A stretch of DNA of 42,427 nucleotides, taken from the NCBI GenBank assembly GCA_937871815.1, contig CALMOJ010000216.1:1-42427 (forward strand), given 5' to 3'. The notes beneath the pieces are model-generated. The model worked only from the letters and a program-made list of their open reading frames with translations. It searched no databases and was not told the origin of the DNA. The translations under genes and the position numbers were made by a program. Shown piece after piece: positions 1 to 9,650 of this stretch (positions are counted from its first letter, which is position 1; every line of letters begins with the position of its first letter). This DNA is from an uncultured Neisseriales bacterium (GTDB taxonomy: Bacteria; Pseudomonadota; Gammaproteobacteria; Burkholderiales; Aquaspirillaceae).

Positions 1-16
1 CGTAAACAGCTTCTTA
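1..16 (-). repeat. Dispersed TIR element, right-end fragment (copy A)
   Basis: The window opens with the last bases of the dispersed miniature element: CGTAAACAGCTTC followed by the flanking TTA. The same end occurs in the copies near 11958 and 30967. The rest of this copy lies outside the window. The strand is nominal, since only the shared terminal repeat is present. Confidence 0.7.
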
Positions 17-111
17 GCGCGGGGACACCGCTTGTTAGCTTGTGGAGAGTCGGCGCAACTAGGCCGCTCGGTGAAGCAAGAACCCGCCGAAGTGTGTTAG
101 CTAGCTTTTAG

Positions 112-160
112 CTGACCGCCGTAGGAATCCCCTGCTTTTAAGCAGGGGAGGATGGCAACG
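112..160 (+). mobile_element. IS200/IS605-type right-end remnant
   Basis: A short scar reads in frame as the last residues of a TnpB-type protein (LTAVGIPCF then stop), with an in-frame stop immediately upstream. It is followed by a hairpin, CCCCTGC / GCAGGGG around a TTTTAA loop, and GGATG. TnpB genes of IS605-type elements commonly end in an AVGIP-like tail overlapping such a hairpin, and the tnpB at 24831-25905 in this window ends the same way. No upstream tnpB body is visible in bases 1-111, so this is a scar or the edge of an element largely outside the window. Nothing else is recognisable in 17-188. Confidence 0.6.
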
Positions 161-188
161 AGTAATGCCGTCCCCAACGAATAACGAA

Positions 189-1481
189 TTAAGCAGAATG
201 GCTGACCGTCGCCAACGCCGCAAAATACTCAGGGAAGGTCTTGCCCACACATTTGGGGTCGTTAATCCGCACCGGCACACCCAGCAGCGCGACCAGCGAA
301 AAGCACATCGCCATGCGGTGGTCGTCGTAGGTGTCAATAGCGGCGTGGGGAATCAGCGTAGTCGGCGGGGTTATGGCCAGCCAGTCTTCACCTTCCTCGA
401 CCGTTGCACCGACTTTGCGCAGCTCGGTGGCCATTGCGGCGATACGGTCGGTTTCTTTCACCCGCCAGCTGGCGATATTCCGCAGCACGCACCGCCCATC
501 CGCCGCCAAGGCCGCCACCGCCAAGGTCATGGCGGCATCGGGGATATGGTTAAAGTCGGCATCAAAGGCTTTGAGCTTGCCGGTGCCGCTGGCGGCAATC
601 CAATTGTCGCCCCACGTCAGCGTCGCGCCCATCGCGGCCAGCGCATCGGCAAAGCGCACATCGCCCTGAATGCTGTTTGCGCCCACCCCTTCGACCCGTA
701 CCGCGCCCCCACCCAACGCCCCTGCCGCCAAGAAATACGAGGCACTGGACGCATCGCCTTCGACGTAAATCTCGGTAGGCGATTGGTAACGCTGGCCGCC
801 TTCTACCGAGAATGCTTGCCAGCCTTGGCGGGTGACCTGCACGCCAAATCGCGCCATCAAATTTAAGGTGATGTCGATATAGGGCTTGGAAATCAGCTCG
901 CCCACCACTTCCACCGTCACCGCCCGCCCCAGCAGGGGCAGAGCCATTAGGAGGGCGGTCAGAAATTGGCTGGACACATCGCCCCGCACCCGCACGGTGC
1001 TGGCACCACTGTCTTGAGCAGGGGCTAAGGCGAGGGGCGGATAGCCTGCGGTGCCGAGGTAGCGAATATCCGCCCCCAGTGTCACCAAAGCATCGACCAA
1101 ATCGGCAATTGGCCGCTCGTGCATCCGAGGCACACCCGAAAGCTGGTAATGCCCGCCAGACAAGGCCAATGCGGCTGTGAGTGGCCGAAACGCCGTACCC
1201 GCATTGCCCAAAAAGAAGTCGCCGGTTTTGACGGGGAAAGCCCCGCCTACACCGGTTACGCGGAAGCTGCGGCTGTCGCCTTGCTGCGCTAGCGTCACCC
1301 CTAGCTGGGCGAGGGCGGCCAGCATGACGCGGGTGTCGTCAGAATCCAGCAGGCCATGAACCGTTGTCGTGCCTTCCGCCAAGGCAGCCAGCAGCAAGGT
1401 GCGGTTAGAAATGCTTTTAGAGCCGGGGAGCGTGATGCAGCCTTCGGCGCGGGCAATGGGGGCAAGGTCGAGAAAGTCCAT
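189..1481 (-). CDS. aroA: 3-phosphoshikimate 1-carboxyvinyltransferase (EPSP synthase)
   Basis: This cytoplasmic enzyme of the shikimate pathway transfers enolpyruvyl from PEP to shikimate-3-phosphate. The chosen ATG gives 430 residues, close to the E. coli length of 427; the longer open frame upstream runs into cmk on the other strand and lacks family similarity. The substrate-binding [10 protein letters not shown] is at about residues 18-27, followed by [11 protein letters not shown] (PEP/glyphosate loop, class I form), [22 protein letters not shown] and the C-terminal DDHRMAM. All expected motifs are present. It is divergent from cmk with about 130 bp between the starts, which must hold both promoters. 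Confidence 0.95.
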   Translation of the reverse strand: MDFLDLAPIARAEGCITLPGSKSISNRTLLLAALAEGTTTVHGLLDSDDTRVMLAALAQLGVTLAQQGDSRSFRVTGVGGAFPVKTGDFFLGNAGTAFRPLTAALALSGGHYQLSGVPRMHERPIADLVDALVTLGADIRYLGTAGYPPLALAPAQDSGASTVRVRGDVSSQFLTALLMALPLLGRAVTVEVVGELISKPYIDITLNLMARFGVQVTRQGWQAFSVEGGQRYQSPTEIYVEGDASSASYFLAAGALGGGAVRVEGVGANSIQGDVRFADALAAMGATLTWGDNWIAASGTGKLKAFDADFNHIPDAAMTLAVAALAADGRCVLRNIASWRVKETDRIAAMATELRKVGATVEEGEDWLAITPPTTLIPHAAIDTYDDHRMAMCFSLVALLGVPVRINDPKCVGKTFPEYFAALATVSHSA

Positions 1482-1610
1482 TGGATTCCGTGTGAGGTCG
1501 AAAAATAAAAGCGGGACGCTATCACAAAACCACGCAAAACAACGCAAAACAAGCGGTCGAAATACCCTAAAATGCCGCCCTTTAATGGCTTGTATGGAAA
1601 GAGGCGCAGG

Positions 1611-2270
1611 ATGGGAATTCCCGTTATTACCTTGGATGGTCCTTCGGCTTCGGGCAAAGGGACGGTCGCCGGTTTGGTCGCGGCCAAGCTGGGGTTTCAC
1701 TATCTGGACTCGGGGGCGTTGTATCGGTTGATGGCACTGTATGCCACGCGCCACGGCATCGCGTTTGATAACGAAGCACGGCTGGCCTTGGCGGCGGTGC
1801 GTTTGCCGGTGGTGTTTCAGGCGGGGCAGGTGCTGCTAGAGGGTGAAGACGTGACAGATGCCATTCGCAGCGAAGCGATGGGCTTGGGGGCATCCAGTGT
1901 GGCGGTATTGCCGGCCTTGCGCTCGGCCTTGTTGCAGCGTCAACGAGACTTTCGTGCCGCCCCTGGCTTGGTGACCGATGGCCGCGATATGGGGTCGGTG
2001 GTGTTTCCCGATGCCACGCTCAAAATCTACCTGACCGCCAGTGCCGAAGAGCGTGCCCGCCGCCGCCATAAGCAGTTGATAGACAAAGGGGAAGCTGCTA
2101 GTATCCGCCAGATTCAGCAGGACATTGAAGCACGAGACGCACGCGATGCAGCGCGCACCGTCGCCCCGCTGAAAGCCGAAGCCGATGCCCATATTTTGGA
2201 CACCACCTCCCTGAGTATTCAGGCGGCGGTTGACCAAGTACTAAGCTGGTTCTCGGCGAAAAATCCCTAA
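1611..2270 (+). CDS. cmk: Cytidylate kinase
   Basis: Phosphorylates CMP and dCMP with ATP in the cytoplasm, recycling pyrimidine nucleotides. The ATG at 1611 gives 219 residues and starts [18 protein letters not shown], placing the P-loop at residues 10-18. An upstream in-frame start at 1572 would add 13 residues with no family similarity. YLDSGALYR (CMP-binding side) and [13 protein letters not shown] follow, and a basic RARRRHKQL segment forms the lid. A GAGG-like Shine-Dalgarno sequence lies just upstream. It heads the cmk-rpsA-ihfB-lapA-lapB order common in beta- and gammaproteobacteria, with rpsA 96 bp downstream. Confidence 0.95.
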   Translation: MGIPVITLDGPSASGKGTVAGLVAAKLGFHYLDSGALYRLMALYATRHGIAFDNEARLALAAVRLPVVFQAGQVLLEGEDVTDAIRSEAMGLGASSVAVLPALRSALLQRQRDFRAAPGLVTDGRDMGSVVFPDATLKIYLTASAEERARRRHKQLIDKGEAASIRQIQQDIEARDARDAARTVAPLKAEADAHILDTTSLSIQAAVDQVLSWFSAKNP

Positions 2271-2286
2271 TCCTTGCATTTTTATC

Positions 2287-2313
2287 GCCGCGCCTAGGCA
2301 ATCTAGGGGCGGC
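2287..2313 (+). promoter_or_regulatory. Stem-loop in the rpsA leader
   Basis: Between cmk and rpsA, GCCGCGCCTAG (2287-2297) pairs with CTAGGGGCGGC (2303-2313) over 11 positions with a single mismatch and a 5-nt loop, then ATTTTG. It could be a weak terminator for cmk or part of a structured rpsA leader. In E. coli the rpsA leader is folded and used for autogenous control by S1; whether that holds here is inference. Confidence 0.5.
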
Positions 2314-2366
2314 ATTTTGCAACTAACCCGCAGCCTGCATTGCTTGCACTTTTGAGTTCCTGATTG

Positions 2367-4058
2367 ATGACTACCACCCTAGAAAGCTTTGAAGCCCTGT
2401 TCGAGGAGAGCCTTGCTCGCCAAGAAATGCGTACTGGCGAAGTAATTACCGCCGAAGTCGTAAACGTTGACCAAAATTTTGTGACGGTTAACGCAGGTCT
2501 GAAGTCCGAATCGCTCATTTCTGTTGATGAATTCAAAAACGACAACGGCGAAGTCGATGTCAAAATTGGCGATTTCGTGACCGTAGCGATTGATTCGCTG
2601 GAAAACGGCTACGGCGAAACCAAGCTGTCCCGCGAAAAAGCCAAGCGCATGGCCGCTTGGATTGAGCTGGAAGAAGCACTGGAAAGCGGCACCATCTTGT
2701 CCGGCATTATCAGCGGCAAGGTTAAGGGCGGTCTGACCGTCATGGTTAACAGCATCCGCGCCTTCTTGCCCGGTTCGCTGGTTGACACCCGTCCAGTCAA
2801 AGACACCACCCCATTCGAAGGCAAGCAAGTCGAATTCAAGGTCATCAAGCTGGACCGTAAGCGCAACAACGTGGTGGTAAGCCGCCGTGCTGTGCTGGAA
2901 GAAACCCTCGGCGAAGAACGCAAAGCCCTGCTGGAAAACCTCTCCGAAGGCGCAGTGGTTAAGGGTATCGTCAAGAACATCACCGACTACGGCGCGTTCG
3001 TTGACCTCGGCGGCATTGATGGCTTGCTGCACATCACCGACTTGGCATGGCGTCGTGTTAAGCACCCTTCCGAAGTCTTGGCGGTGGGCGACGAAGTCGA
3101 AGCCAAAGTGCTCAAGTTCGATCAAGAGAAAAACCGCGTTTCCTTGGGTCTCAAGCAGTTGGGCGAAGATCCTTGGGTGGGCCTGTCCCGCCGTTACCCA
3201 CAAGGCACTCGCCTGTTCGGTCGCGTAACCAACCTGACCGACTACGGTTCCTTCGTGGAAATCGAACAAGGTATCGAAGGTCTGGTACACGTTTCCGAAA
3301 TGGACTGGACCAACAAGAACGTTCACCCATCCAAGGTTGTTGCGCTGGGCGACGAAGTCGAAGTCATGATTCTAGAAATCGACGAAGACCGCCGCCGTAT
3401 CTCCTTGGGTATGAAGCAGTGCCAATCCAATCCTTGGGATGATTTTGCTGCAACCTACAACAAGGGCGACAAGATCAGCGGCACCATCAAGTCGATTACC
3501 GACTTTGGCGTGTTCATTGGTCTGCCAGGCGGCATTGATGGTCTGGTTCACTTGTCTGACCTGTCTTGGCACGTTGCCGGCGAAGAAGCCGTTCGCAACT
3601 TCAAGAAGGGCGACGAAGTGGAAGCCGTTGTGTTGTCCATCGACGTAGAGCGCGAACGCATCTCTATGGGCATCAAGCAGTTGGAAGGCGACCCCTTCAA
3701 CAACTTCTTGTCCGTCAACGACAAAAACAGCCTCGTTAAGGGTACTGTCAAGTCGATGGATGCCAAGGGTGCTGTGATTGCCTTGGGCGATGACATCGAA
3801 GGCTACCTCCGTGCCTCCGAAGTGTCCCGCGACCGCGTGGAAGACATCCGCACCATCCTCAAAGAAGGTGAAGAAGTCGAAGCCGTGATCATCAACGTTG
3901 ATCGTAAGAGCCGTTCCATCCAATTGTCGATTAAGGCAAAAGATGCGGCTGACGAATCCGGCGCGATGAGCAAGCTGCAAGCCGATGCCAACGCCAGCAC
4001 AGGTTCGACCAACCTGGGCGCGCTGCTGAAAGCTAAGCTGTCTGGCAGCAACGAGTAA
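2367..4058 (+). CDS. rpsA: 30S ribosomal protein S1
   Basis: S1 binds mRNA on the 30S subunit and promotes translation initiation. The product has 563 residues starting [16 protein letters not shown]; a TTG codon precedes the ATG, but the ATG matches the family start. Six tandem S1 (OB-fold) repeats follow, the later ones recognisable by [43 protein letters not shown] and [22 protein letters not shown]-like blocks. The length matches full six-domain proteobacterial S1. The codons are strongly biased, as expected for a highly expressed gene. It is followed 22 bp later by ihfB. Confidence 0.97.
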   Translation: MTTTLESFEALFEESLARQEMRTGEVITAEVVNVDQNFVTVNAGLKSESLISVDEFKNDNGEVDVKIGDFVTVAIDSLENGYGETKLSREKAKRMAAWIELEEALESGTILSGIISGKVKGGLTVMVNSIRAFLPGSLVDTRPVKDTTPFEGKQVEFKVIKLDRKRNNVVVSRRAVLEETLGEERKALLENLSEGAVVKGIVKNITDYGAFVDLGGIDGLLHITDLAWRRVKHPSEVLAVGDEVEAKVLKFDQEKNRVSLGLKQLGEDPWVGLSRRYPQGTRLFGRVTNLTDYGSFVEIEQGIEGLVHVSEMDWTNKNVHPSKVVALGDEVEVMILEIDEDRRRISLGMKQCQSNPWDDFAATYNKGDKISGTIKSITDFGVFIGLPGGIDGLVHLSDLSWHVAGEEAVRNFKKGDEVEAVVLSIDVERERISMGIKQLEGDPFNNFLSVNDKNSLVKGTVKSMDAKGAVIALGDDIEGYLRASEVSRDRVEDIRTILKEGEEVEAVIINVDRKSRSIQLSIKAKDAADESGAMSKLQADANASTGSTNLGALLKAKLSGSNE

Positions 4059-4080
4059 CTTTTGCACGTAAGGTAAAGCG

Positions 4081-4383
4081 ATGACTAAGTCAGAGCTCAT
4101 CGCTAAGCTCGCAGAACGCTACCCTAGCCTCGTTGCCAAAGATGCAGAAGCGGCCGTTAAGACCCTTCTGGATGCCATGGCAACGAGTCTTTCTCGGGGA
4201 CAGCGGATTGAAATTCGGGGATTCGGTAGTTTTGATTTGAACTACCGTCCTCCCCGCCTTGGGCGTAACCCCAAGTCTGGTTCGAGTGTCGAAGTGCCCG
4301 AAAAGCACGTTCCCCACTTTAAAGCAGGCAAAGAGTTGCGCGAGCGTGTTGATGCGCGGTGCGGTGAAGCGATTCAGTCCTAA
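4081..4383 (+). CDS. ihfB: Integration host factor subunit beta
   Basis: A 100-residue HU/IHF-family DNA-bending protein that pairs with IhfA. It starts [15 protein letters not shown], contains the IHF-beta signature around [25 protein letters not shown], and has the DNA-intercalating proline in the RNPKSG beta-arm. The position directly after rpsA is the classical ihfB location, which favours the beta subunit over HU. A Rho-independent terminator starts about 57 bp downstream. Confidence 0.96.
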   Translation: MTKSELIAKLAERYPSLVAKDAEAAVKTLLDAMATSLSRGQRIEIRGFGSFDLNYRPPRLGRNPKSGSSVEVPEKHVPHFKAGKELRERVDARCGEAIQS

Positions 4384-4440
4384 AGATACCGCTTCCCGCC
4401 CATGGCTCATCCGCATAGCGAGCTGGCTGTTATGACAAAA

Positions 4441-4469
4441 CTGCGCTGAGGCAACTCAGCGCAGTTTTT
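4441..4469 (+). terminator. Intrinsic terminator after ihfB
   Basis: A perfect 10-bp stem CTGCGCTGAG / CTCAGCGCAG with a GCAA tetraloop, directly followed by TTTTTG. It closes the cmk-rpsA-ihfB transcript before lapA. Confidence 0.93.
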
Positions 4470-4575
4470 GTTTGTGCGCAGCCTATTTGCACGCCAAGAC
4501 CCCCACGGGGCATACCGGCAAACCGTACTTATCGTTTAAACTACCCCCCTTATTTTGCGACAACGGAAAAGCCCC

Positions 4576-4866
4576 ATGCGCTACGTCCTCTTGTTTTTCA
4601 AACTGCTGGTGTTCGCGCTCTTGCTTGGACTCGCGCTGCAAAACAGCACAGTCGTCCCCTTTTACCTGTTCTTTGGTCAGGCATGGCAAGCCCCGCTGAT
4701 TGTGCTGCTGCTCAGTTTTTTTGTGGTGGGCACGGTTTTTGGGCTGACGGCAGGCTTTGTCTATTCCCTGCGCCAACGCCGCGAACTCTCCGCGCTTAAA
4801 AAAGAGCTGCGCCAGCAAACCCAAGCCAAAGTGATCAGCGACCCTAGCGATGCGATTGGCCAATAA
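4576..4866 (+). CDS. lapA: Lipopolysaccharide assembly protein LapA
   Basis: A 96-residue inner-membrane protein (DUF1049/YciS family) with two hydrophobic helices at about residues 4-24 and 43-65 and a basic cytoplasmic tail (LRQRRELSALKKELRQQ) likely to form a coiled coil. The conserved ALQNSTVVPFYLFFG block between the helices is typical. The ATG at 4576 was preferred over the earlier TTG. LapA acts with LapB in regulating LPS synthesis through LpxC turnover, and lapB follows 31 bp later. Confidence 0.92.
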   Translation: MRYVLLFFKLLVFALLLGLALQNSTVVPFYLFFGQAWQAPLIVLLLSFFVVGTVFGLTAGFVYSLRQRRELSALKKELRQQTQAKVISDPSDAIGQ

Positions 4867-4897
4867 TTCCCCGCAACCCCTCGTGTGAAAGAACACT

Positions 4898-6076
4898 GTG
4901 CAGGATTTTGAACTCTGGTGGCTGCTGGTTTTTCCCGTATTTTTTGGCTTAGGCTGGTTTGCCGCGCGGGTCGATATGCGTGCCGTCTTGGGGCAAGCCA
5001 AAGCGATTCCTGCCGCGTATTTCAAAACGCTGCTGGCCTTGGTCAACAACCACTCCGACCGTGCGGTAGAAGCCCTGACCGAAGTGGTGCGCCATGCCCC
5101 GCGTGACCACGAACTGCCGCTGGTGTTGGCACAGCTCCACAAAAAGCGCGGTGAGCATGACCTCGCTATCCGCTTGCTGACCCCCATTTTGCAGCAGGTG
5201 GACGACCTCCAACCCAGCCAGCGCGATGCCTTGCGCTTTGAACTGGCACAGAATTTCTTGCGGGCAGGGCTGGTGGATAGAGCCGAAGAGCTGCTGCTCC
5301 ACCTGACCCAAGGCAACCACCCCAGCAACAGAGCGCACGAAGCCCGCAAACTGCTGCTCGAAATTTACCAGCAAGAGCGCAATTGGCCGCTGGCAATTGA
5401 ATTGGCACGCACCCTCAAAAGCCAAGACTTCAGCTTTCAGCACGAACTCGCCCAATACCACTGCGAATTAGCACAAGCCGCGCTGATTAAATCCGACTGG
5501 TCTGCTGCCCGTGCTCATGTCGCCGATGCCCTCGCCGCCAGTCGCCGTTCTTGCCGCGCCAGCCTAATTGCCGGTGACATCGAACGCGCCGAAGGGCAGT
5601 GGGAAGCCGCCATTGCCCGCTGGCAAGGGATTGAGTCGCAAAACCCCGATTACCTGTCGCTGGTTGGCGAACGGCTGATGGATGCCTACGAGCAACAAGG
5701 CAAGCCCCAAGAAGGCATCGCCCTGCTGACTGGCTATCTGCGCCAGTACCCTCAACTTGAGCTGGGCGACGTGCTGTACCCCAAAATTGCCGCGCTGTCC
5801 GGCGAGCGGGCGGCACTGAGCTTTCTGCGCGAGACCGTCCACTCCCAGCCCAGCCTGACCGGTTTGGGCAAGCTGATAGAAGCCCAAATCGGCGGGCTAG
5901 ACCCCGAGCAACGCTTAGATGCCGAGGTGGCGCGTAATCTGGTGCAGTCGCATGGCAAGCGGCTGAATGTTTACCGCTGCAAACGCTGCCATTTCCGCGC
6001 CAAAATCTTTTTCTGGCATTGCCCTGCGTGCGGCGAGTGGGAAAGCTTTACCCCCAACCGCAGCGAAACGCAGTAG
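4898..6076 (+). CDS. lapB: Lipopolysaccharide assembly protein LapB (YciM)
   Basis: In E. coli this TPR protein links LPS synthesis to FtsH-dependent degradation of LpxC. The 392-residue product starts at GTG, has an N-terminal membrane anchor (WWLLVFPVFFGLGWFAAR), then about eight TPR-like helical repeats. A rubredoxin-type zinc site lies at the C-terminus (YRCKRC and CPACGEWESF), characteristic of the family and needed for function in E. coli. Length matches the E. coli protein (389). Confidence 0.94.
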   Translation: MQDFELWWLLVFPVFFGLGWFAARVDMRAVLGQAKAIPAAYFKTLLALVNNHSDRAVEALTEVVRHAPRDHELPLVLAQLHKKRGEHDLAIRLLTPILQQVDDLQPSQRDALRFELAQNFLRAGLVDRAEELLLHLTQGNHPSNRAHEARKLLLEIYQQERNWPLAIELARTLKSQDFSFQHELAQYHCELAQAALIKSDWSAARAHVADALAASRRSCRASLIAGDIERAEGQWEAAIARWQGIESQNPDYLSLVGERLMDAYEQQGKPQEGIALLTGYLRQYPQLELGDVLYPKIAALSGERAALSFLRETVHSQPSLTGLGKLIEAQIGGLDPEQRLDAEVARNLVQSHGKRLNVYRCKRCHFRAKIFFWHCPACGEWESFTPNRSETQ

Positions 6077-6116
6077 CCCCCTTGCCCGCGTCTCCCCCTT
6101 TTTTAAATAAAAATTG

Positions 6117-6133
6117 ACGGGCAGCCTGCCCGT
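6117..6133 (+). promoter_or_regulatory. Small hairpin in the pyrF leader
   Basis: ACGGGCA and TGCCCGT flank a GCC loop 14 bp before the pyrF ATG, after an A/T-rich stretch. It could affect ribosome access or be incidental; no T-run follows, so it is not a terminator. Confidence 0.3.
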
Positions 6134-6147
6134 GAAGGTCTCTCCGA

Positions 6148-6879
6148 ATGAACCCTTACGTTGATATTCCGCTGGCGACGGCTGTGACCTCGCCGGTGAT
6201 TGTGGCCTTGGATTTTCACGATGAAGCCGCGGTGCTGGGCTTTGTTTCCCGCCTTGACCCCCGCACCTGCCGCCTTAAAGTGGGCAAAGAATTGTTTACT
6301 GCCACCGGCCCCAAGCTGGTTGAAACCCTTGTGGCGCGGGGCTTTGAAGTCTTTTTGGATTTGAAATTTCACGACATCCCCAATACCGTGGCTTCGGCGT
6401 GCAAAGTCGCGGCGGAACTCGGGGTGTGGATGGTCGATGTCCATGCCAGTGGTGGCCGCCGGATGATTTCCGCCGCGCGTGAGGCGTTAGAAAGCTACAG
6501 CCAACGCCCCTTGCTGATTGCCGTCACCGTTTTGACCAGCCTTGATGCCAGCGACCTCGCCGAGCTGGGGATTGCCGATGCCGCCAGCCAAGCCTCCATG
6601 CTGGCCAAGCTGGCCGCCGAAGCCGGTGCGGATGGCGTGGTGTGCTCTGCCCACGAAGCCGCCCGCCTGAAAGCCGAGCGCGGCGCGGATTTCGCCTTGG
6701 TGACCCCAGGTATCCGCCTAGACCATGCCCCTGCTGACGACCAACGTCGCGTCATGACCCCTACCGCTGCGTTAGCGGCGGGCAGCCATTATCTGGTGAT
6801 TGGTCGCCCCATTACCCAAGCGGCTGACCCCCATGCGGTGCTGACCCGCATCTTGGCTGACATTGGAGTCCGTGCATGA
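6148..6879 (+). CDS. pyrF: Orotidine 5'-phosphate decarboxylase
   Basis: Catalyses the last step of UMP synthesis, decarboxylating OMP. The 243-residue protein has VALDFHD near the N-terminus, LKVGKELF, and the catalytic [11 protein letters not shown] block containing the Asp-Lys-Asp array. VTPGIRL and VIGRPITQA follow as phosphate-binding loops. The stop overlaps the ugd start (ATGA at 6876-6879), so the two are probably translationally coupled. Confidence 0.96.
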   Translation: MNPYVDIPLATAVTSPVIVALDFHDEAAVLGFVSRLDPRTCRLKVGKELFTATGPKLVETLVARGFEVFLDLKFHDIPNTVASACKVAAELGVWMVDVHASGGRRMISAAREALESYSQRPLLIAVTVLTSLDASDLAELGIADAASQASMLAKLAAEAGADGVVCSAHEAARLKAERGADFALVTPGIRLDHAPADDQRRVMTPTAALAAGSHYLVIGRPITQAADPHAVLTRILADIGVRA

Positions 6880-8201
6880 AAATCACCGTGATTGGCAGTG
6901 GCTATGTGGGTTTGGTGACGGGCGCGTGCTTGGCCGAGGTCGGCAACCAAGTGATGTGCGTCGATGTGGACAGCCGAAAAATCGCTACCCTCAACGCAGG
7001 GGGCATCCCCATCTATGAACCCGGACTAGAGGACATGGTGCGGCGCAATGTGGCCGAAGGGCGGCTGCATTTCACCACCGACGTAGCGCAGTCTGCGGCC
7101 TTTGGTGACATTCAATTTATCGCGGTTGGCACCCCGCCGGGCGAAGATGGTTCGGCAGATTTGCAGTATGTGGTCGCCGCTGCCCGCAATATTGGCCGCT
7201 ACATCAACCGCTATACCGTGGTGGTGGACAAATCGACCGTCCCCGTCGGCACGGCAGACCGTGTGCGCGAAGCCTTGGCGGCGGCCTTGGCTGAGCGGGG
7301 CGAGACGCTGGACTTTAGCGTGGTGTCCAATCCCGAATTCCTAAAAGAAGGGGCGGCGATTGAGGACTTTATGCGCCCTGACCGCATTGTGATTGGGGCA
7401 GATGACGACCGCGCCACGGCCTTGATGCGCCGCCTGTATCAGCCTTTTCAGCGTAACCACGAGCGGCTGATTGTTATGGATGTGCGCTCTGCCGAGCTGA
7501 CCAAATACGCCGCCAACGCCATGCTGGCCACCCGTATTTCGTTTATGAACGAGCTGGCTAATCTAGCCGAAGCCCTTGGTGCCGATATTGAGCGCGTCCG
7601 CCAAGGTATCGGGGCCGACCCCCGCATTGGCTACCATTTCTTGTATCCGGGCTGCGGCTATGGCGGCTCGTGTTTCCCCAAGGATGTGAAAGCCCTGTCG
7701 CGCACCGCCGCAGAAAACGGCCTGACGCTGCAAGTGCTGAACGCGGTAGAAGCCGCCAACGAGGTGCAAAAGCAGCGGCTGGCCGATAAGGTGGTTGCAG
7801 AATTTGGCGAATCGCTGGTGGGCAAGCACTTTGCCCTGTGGGGCTTGGCCTTTAAGCCCAACACCGACGATATGCGTGAAGCCCCAAGCTTGACCATTAT
7901 CGATGCACTGGTTCGGCGCGGCGCAACCCTCACTGCCTATGACCCCGTAGCCGAGCACGAAGCCAAGCATCTGTTGGCTGACCAGCCTGCCGTGACCTTT
8001 GCCGACAGCATGGAAGCCGCGTTGACCGGTGCCACCGCCTTGCTGATTGTCACCGAATGGAAGGCCTTCCGCAGCCCTGACTTTGCCCATATTAAAGCCA
8101 CGCTGCTCACCCCCCACGTCTTCGATGGCCGCAATATGTACGATCCCGAAGCCGTGCGCGAAGCGGGCTTGGTTTACCACGCCATTGGTCGGCCAGTCTG
8201 A
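6876..8201 (+). CDS. ugd: UDP-glucose 6-dehydrogenase
   Basis: Oxidises UDP-glucose to UDP-glucuronate with two NAD+, feeding surface polysaccharide or lipid A sugar modification. The 441-residue protein begins with the Rossmann [18 protein letters not shown]. It carries the catalytic cysteine in [13 protein letters not shown] and [17 protein letters not shown] in the C-terminal domain, all hallmarks of the UDP-sugar dehydrogenase family. GDP-mannose dehydrogenase is the main alternative; the length and motifs favour UDP-glucose. It overlaps pyrF by 4 nt. Confidence 0.94.
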   Translation: MKITVIGSGYVGLVTGACLAEVGNQVMCVDVDSRKIATLNAGGIPIYEPGLEDMVRRNVAEGRLHFTTDVAQSAAFGDIQFIAVGTPPGEDGSADLQYVVAAARNIGRYINRYTVVVDKSTVPVGTADRVREALAAALAERGETLDFSVVSNPEFLKEGAAIEDFMRPDRIVIGADDDRATALMRRLYQPFQRNHERLIVMDVRSAELTKYAANAMLATRISFMNELANLAEALGADIERVRQGIGADPRIGYHFLYPGCGYGGSCFPKDVKALSRTAAENGLTLQVLNAVEAANEVQKQRLADKVVAEFGESLVGKHFALWGLAFKPNTDDMREAPSLTIIDALVRRGATLTAYDPVAEHEAKHLLADQPAVTFADSMEAALTGATALLIVTEWKAFRSPDFAHIKATLLTPHVFDGRNMYDPEAVREAGLVYHAIGRPV

Positions 8202-8216
8202 CGGCTGTTTTGCCCC

Positions 8217-8275
8217 AAAGCACGCCCACCCCCGTTTGCCCTGTGCCAAACGGCGCGAAGGGCGTGCTTTTATTT
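8217..8275 (+). terminator. Terminator-like hairpin after ugd
   Basis: AAAGCACGCCC (8217-8227) pairs perfectly with GGGCGTGCTTT (8260-8270), followed by TATTTT. The 32-nt loop holds a nested CGTTTG / CAAACG stem. It sits between ugd and rfaE1, so rfaE1 probably has its own promoter or depends on read-through. Confidence 0.75.
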
Positions 8276-8300
8276 TCCCTTATTCCACGAAACACACGCC

Positions 8301-9260
8301 ATGCTCTTAACCGACCTTCAGCTTGACCCCTCCGCGCTGTCTGCCCAACTGTCTGCTGCCCGTGTGCTGGTGGTGGGCGATGTGATGCTGGACCGTTACT
8401 GGTTTGGCGATGTCAACCGAATTTCGCCCGAAGCCCCCGTGCCGGTGGCACAAATTCGCCGCATCGAAGAGCGTGCCGGTGGCGCGGCCAACGTGGCGCG
8501 GAACATCGCCTCGCTGGGGGGGCAAGCCACCTTGATGTCGGTGGTGGGCAATGACGAAGCCGCCAACGCGCTGCAAGCCCTGCTGGAACACGACGGCATT
8601 CGCACTTCTTTGCACCGTGATGCCAGTATTGCCACCACCATCAAGCTGCGGGTGGTGGCGCGGCAGCAGCAGTTGATTCGCATCGACTTTGAAGACACTC
8701 CCAGCCACGAGATTCTCGCGACTAAGCTGCATGATTTTGCCGCTGCACTGCCTGAACATGATGTGGTGATTTTGTCGGATTACGGCAAAGGGGGGCTGAC
8801 CCATGTGGCCAAGATGGTTACGTTGGCGCGGCAAGCTGGTAAGCCGGTGCTGATTGACCCCAAAGGCGAGGACTGGTCGAAATATGCCGGTGCAACCTTG
8901 CTTACGCCCAATAAGAGCGAATTTCGCCAGGTGGCAGGGGGCTGGCCAGACGAAACCGCACTGGCCAGCAAAGCCGAGCATTGGCGCAGTCTCTTGGCAC
9001 TGGATGCCTTGCTGGTGACACGCAGCGAAGAGGGGATGAGTCTGTTTCGTGCCGAGGGGGTCGAGCACCAGCCGACCTTGGCGCGTGAAGTCTTTGATGT
9101 GTCCGGCGCGGGCGACACGGTGATTGCCACGCTGGGGCTTTCGTTGGCAGCGGGCTTGTCCTTGCCGGTGGCGATGACCTTGGCGAATGCGGCGGCGGGC
9201 GTGGTCGTCGCCAAGCTGGGGACGGCTTTGGTGCATCAGGAGGAGCTGTTTGCGTTGTGA
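8301..9260 (+). CDS. rfaE1: D-glycero-beta-D-manno-heptose-7-phosphate kinase
   Basis: A PfkB-family kinase that phosphorylates heptose 7-phosphate at C1 for ADP-heptose and inner-core LPS synthesis. At 319 residues it covers only the kinase half of E. coli HldE, as in betaproteobacteria where the adenylyltransferase is separate. Motifs are VLVVGDVMLDRYWFGDV at the start, GGAANVARNIASLGG, and the catalytic DVSGAGDTVIATLG near the C-terminus. The TGA stop is also the TNA trinucleotide flanking a dispersed repeat. The next gene is a toxin-antitoxin pair rather than an LPS gene. Confidence 0.93.
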   Translation: MLLTDLQLDPSALSAQLSAARVLVVGDVMLDRYWFGDVNRISPEAPVPVAQIRRIEERAGGAANVARNIASLGGQATLMSVVGNDEAANALQALLEHDGIRTSLHRDASIATTIKLRVVARQQQLIRIDFEDTPSHEILATKLHDFAAALPEHDVVILSDYGKGGLTHVAKMVTLARQAGKPVLIDPKGEDWSKYAGATLLTPNKSEFRQVAGGWPDETALASKAEHWRSLLALDALLVTRSEEGMSLFRAEGVEHQPTLAREVFDVSGAGDTVIATLGLSLAAGLSLPVAMTLANAAAGVVVAKLGTALVHQEELFAL

Positions 9261-9305
9261 GAAGCTGTTTACGATCTGCGAGACTCGGGTGATCCTGCGT
9301 TAAAA
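9258..9305 (+). repeat. Dispersed TIR element, left-arm fragment (copy B)
   Basis: Begins TGA-GAAGCTGTTTACG and continues through GCGAGACTCGGGTGATCCTGCGTT, matching the left arm of full copies such as 34607-34752, then diverges. The right half is missing. Its first three bases are the rfaE1 stop codon. Confidence 0.85.
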
Positions 9306-9338
9306 CTCGGTAAATCCACGATTCTGCACACACACAAT

Positions 9339-9374
9339 GTACTCGCGCTTTCGTGCACGTTTTGCGTCGAGTAC
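9339..9374. promoter_or_regulatory. Imperfect palindrome upstream of relBE
   Basis: GTACTCG (9339-9345) and CGAGTAC (9368-9374) form perfect 7-bp outer arms, with a CGTGCACG palindrome between them. It lies about 50 bp before the antitoxin start. Ribbon-helix-helix antitoxins usually repress their own operon at such sites, so this is a candidate operator; it could also be a hairpin. Confidence 0.45.
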
Positions 9375-9422
9375 CCACGCTTGTGATACAGTAAGTCCGT
9401 GTATTCACTTGGGAATTTTATT

Positions 9423-9650
9423 ATGGCTACCTCTGTACGTCTCGCTCAAGAAACGGAGCAACGGCTTGATTTCCTCGCCTCAAACACTGGCCGGACAAAG
9501 GCTTACTACCTGCGAGAAATCGTTGAACGGGGCATTGAGGATATGGAGGACTACTACCTTGCCGCCAACGTGCTGGAACGTGTCCGCAAGGGGCAAGAAC
9601 AGGTGCATTCCGCTGCTGACGTGAGAAAAGACCTTGGCTTGGACGATTGA
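9423..9650 (+). CDS. RelB/StbD-like ribbon-helix-helix antitoxin
   Basis: A 75-residue protein starting MATSVRLAQETEQRLDFLA, the beta-strand-helix pattern of a ribbon-helix-helix DNA-binding domain (strand at about residues 2-7, helices at about 8-20 and 24-40). The acidic C-terminal segment (YLAANVLERVRKG to RKDLGLDD) is where such antitoxins wrap the toxin. The ATG at 9423 is preferred over an upstream GTG at 9399 because family members start at MA(T/S)SVRL. Its end overlaps the toxin start by 17 nt, which supports a coupled type II toxin-antitoxin pair. Confidence 0.88.
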   Translation: MATSVRLAQETEQRLDFLASNTGRTKAYYLREIVERGIEDMEDYYLAANVLERVRKGQEQVHSAADVRKDLGLDD

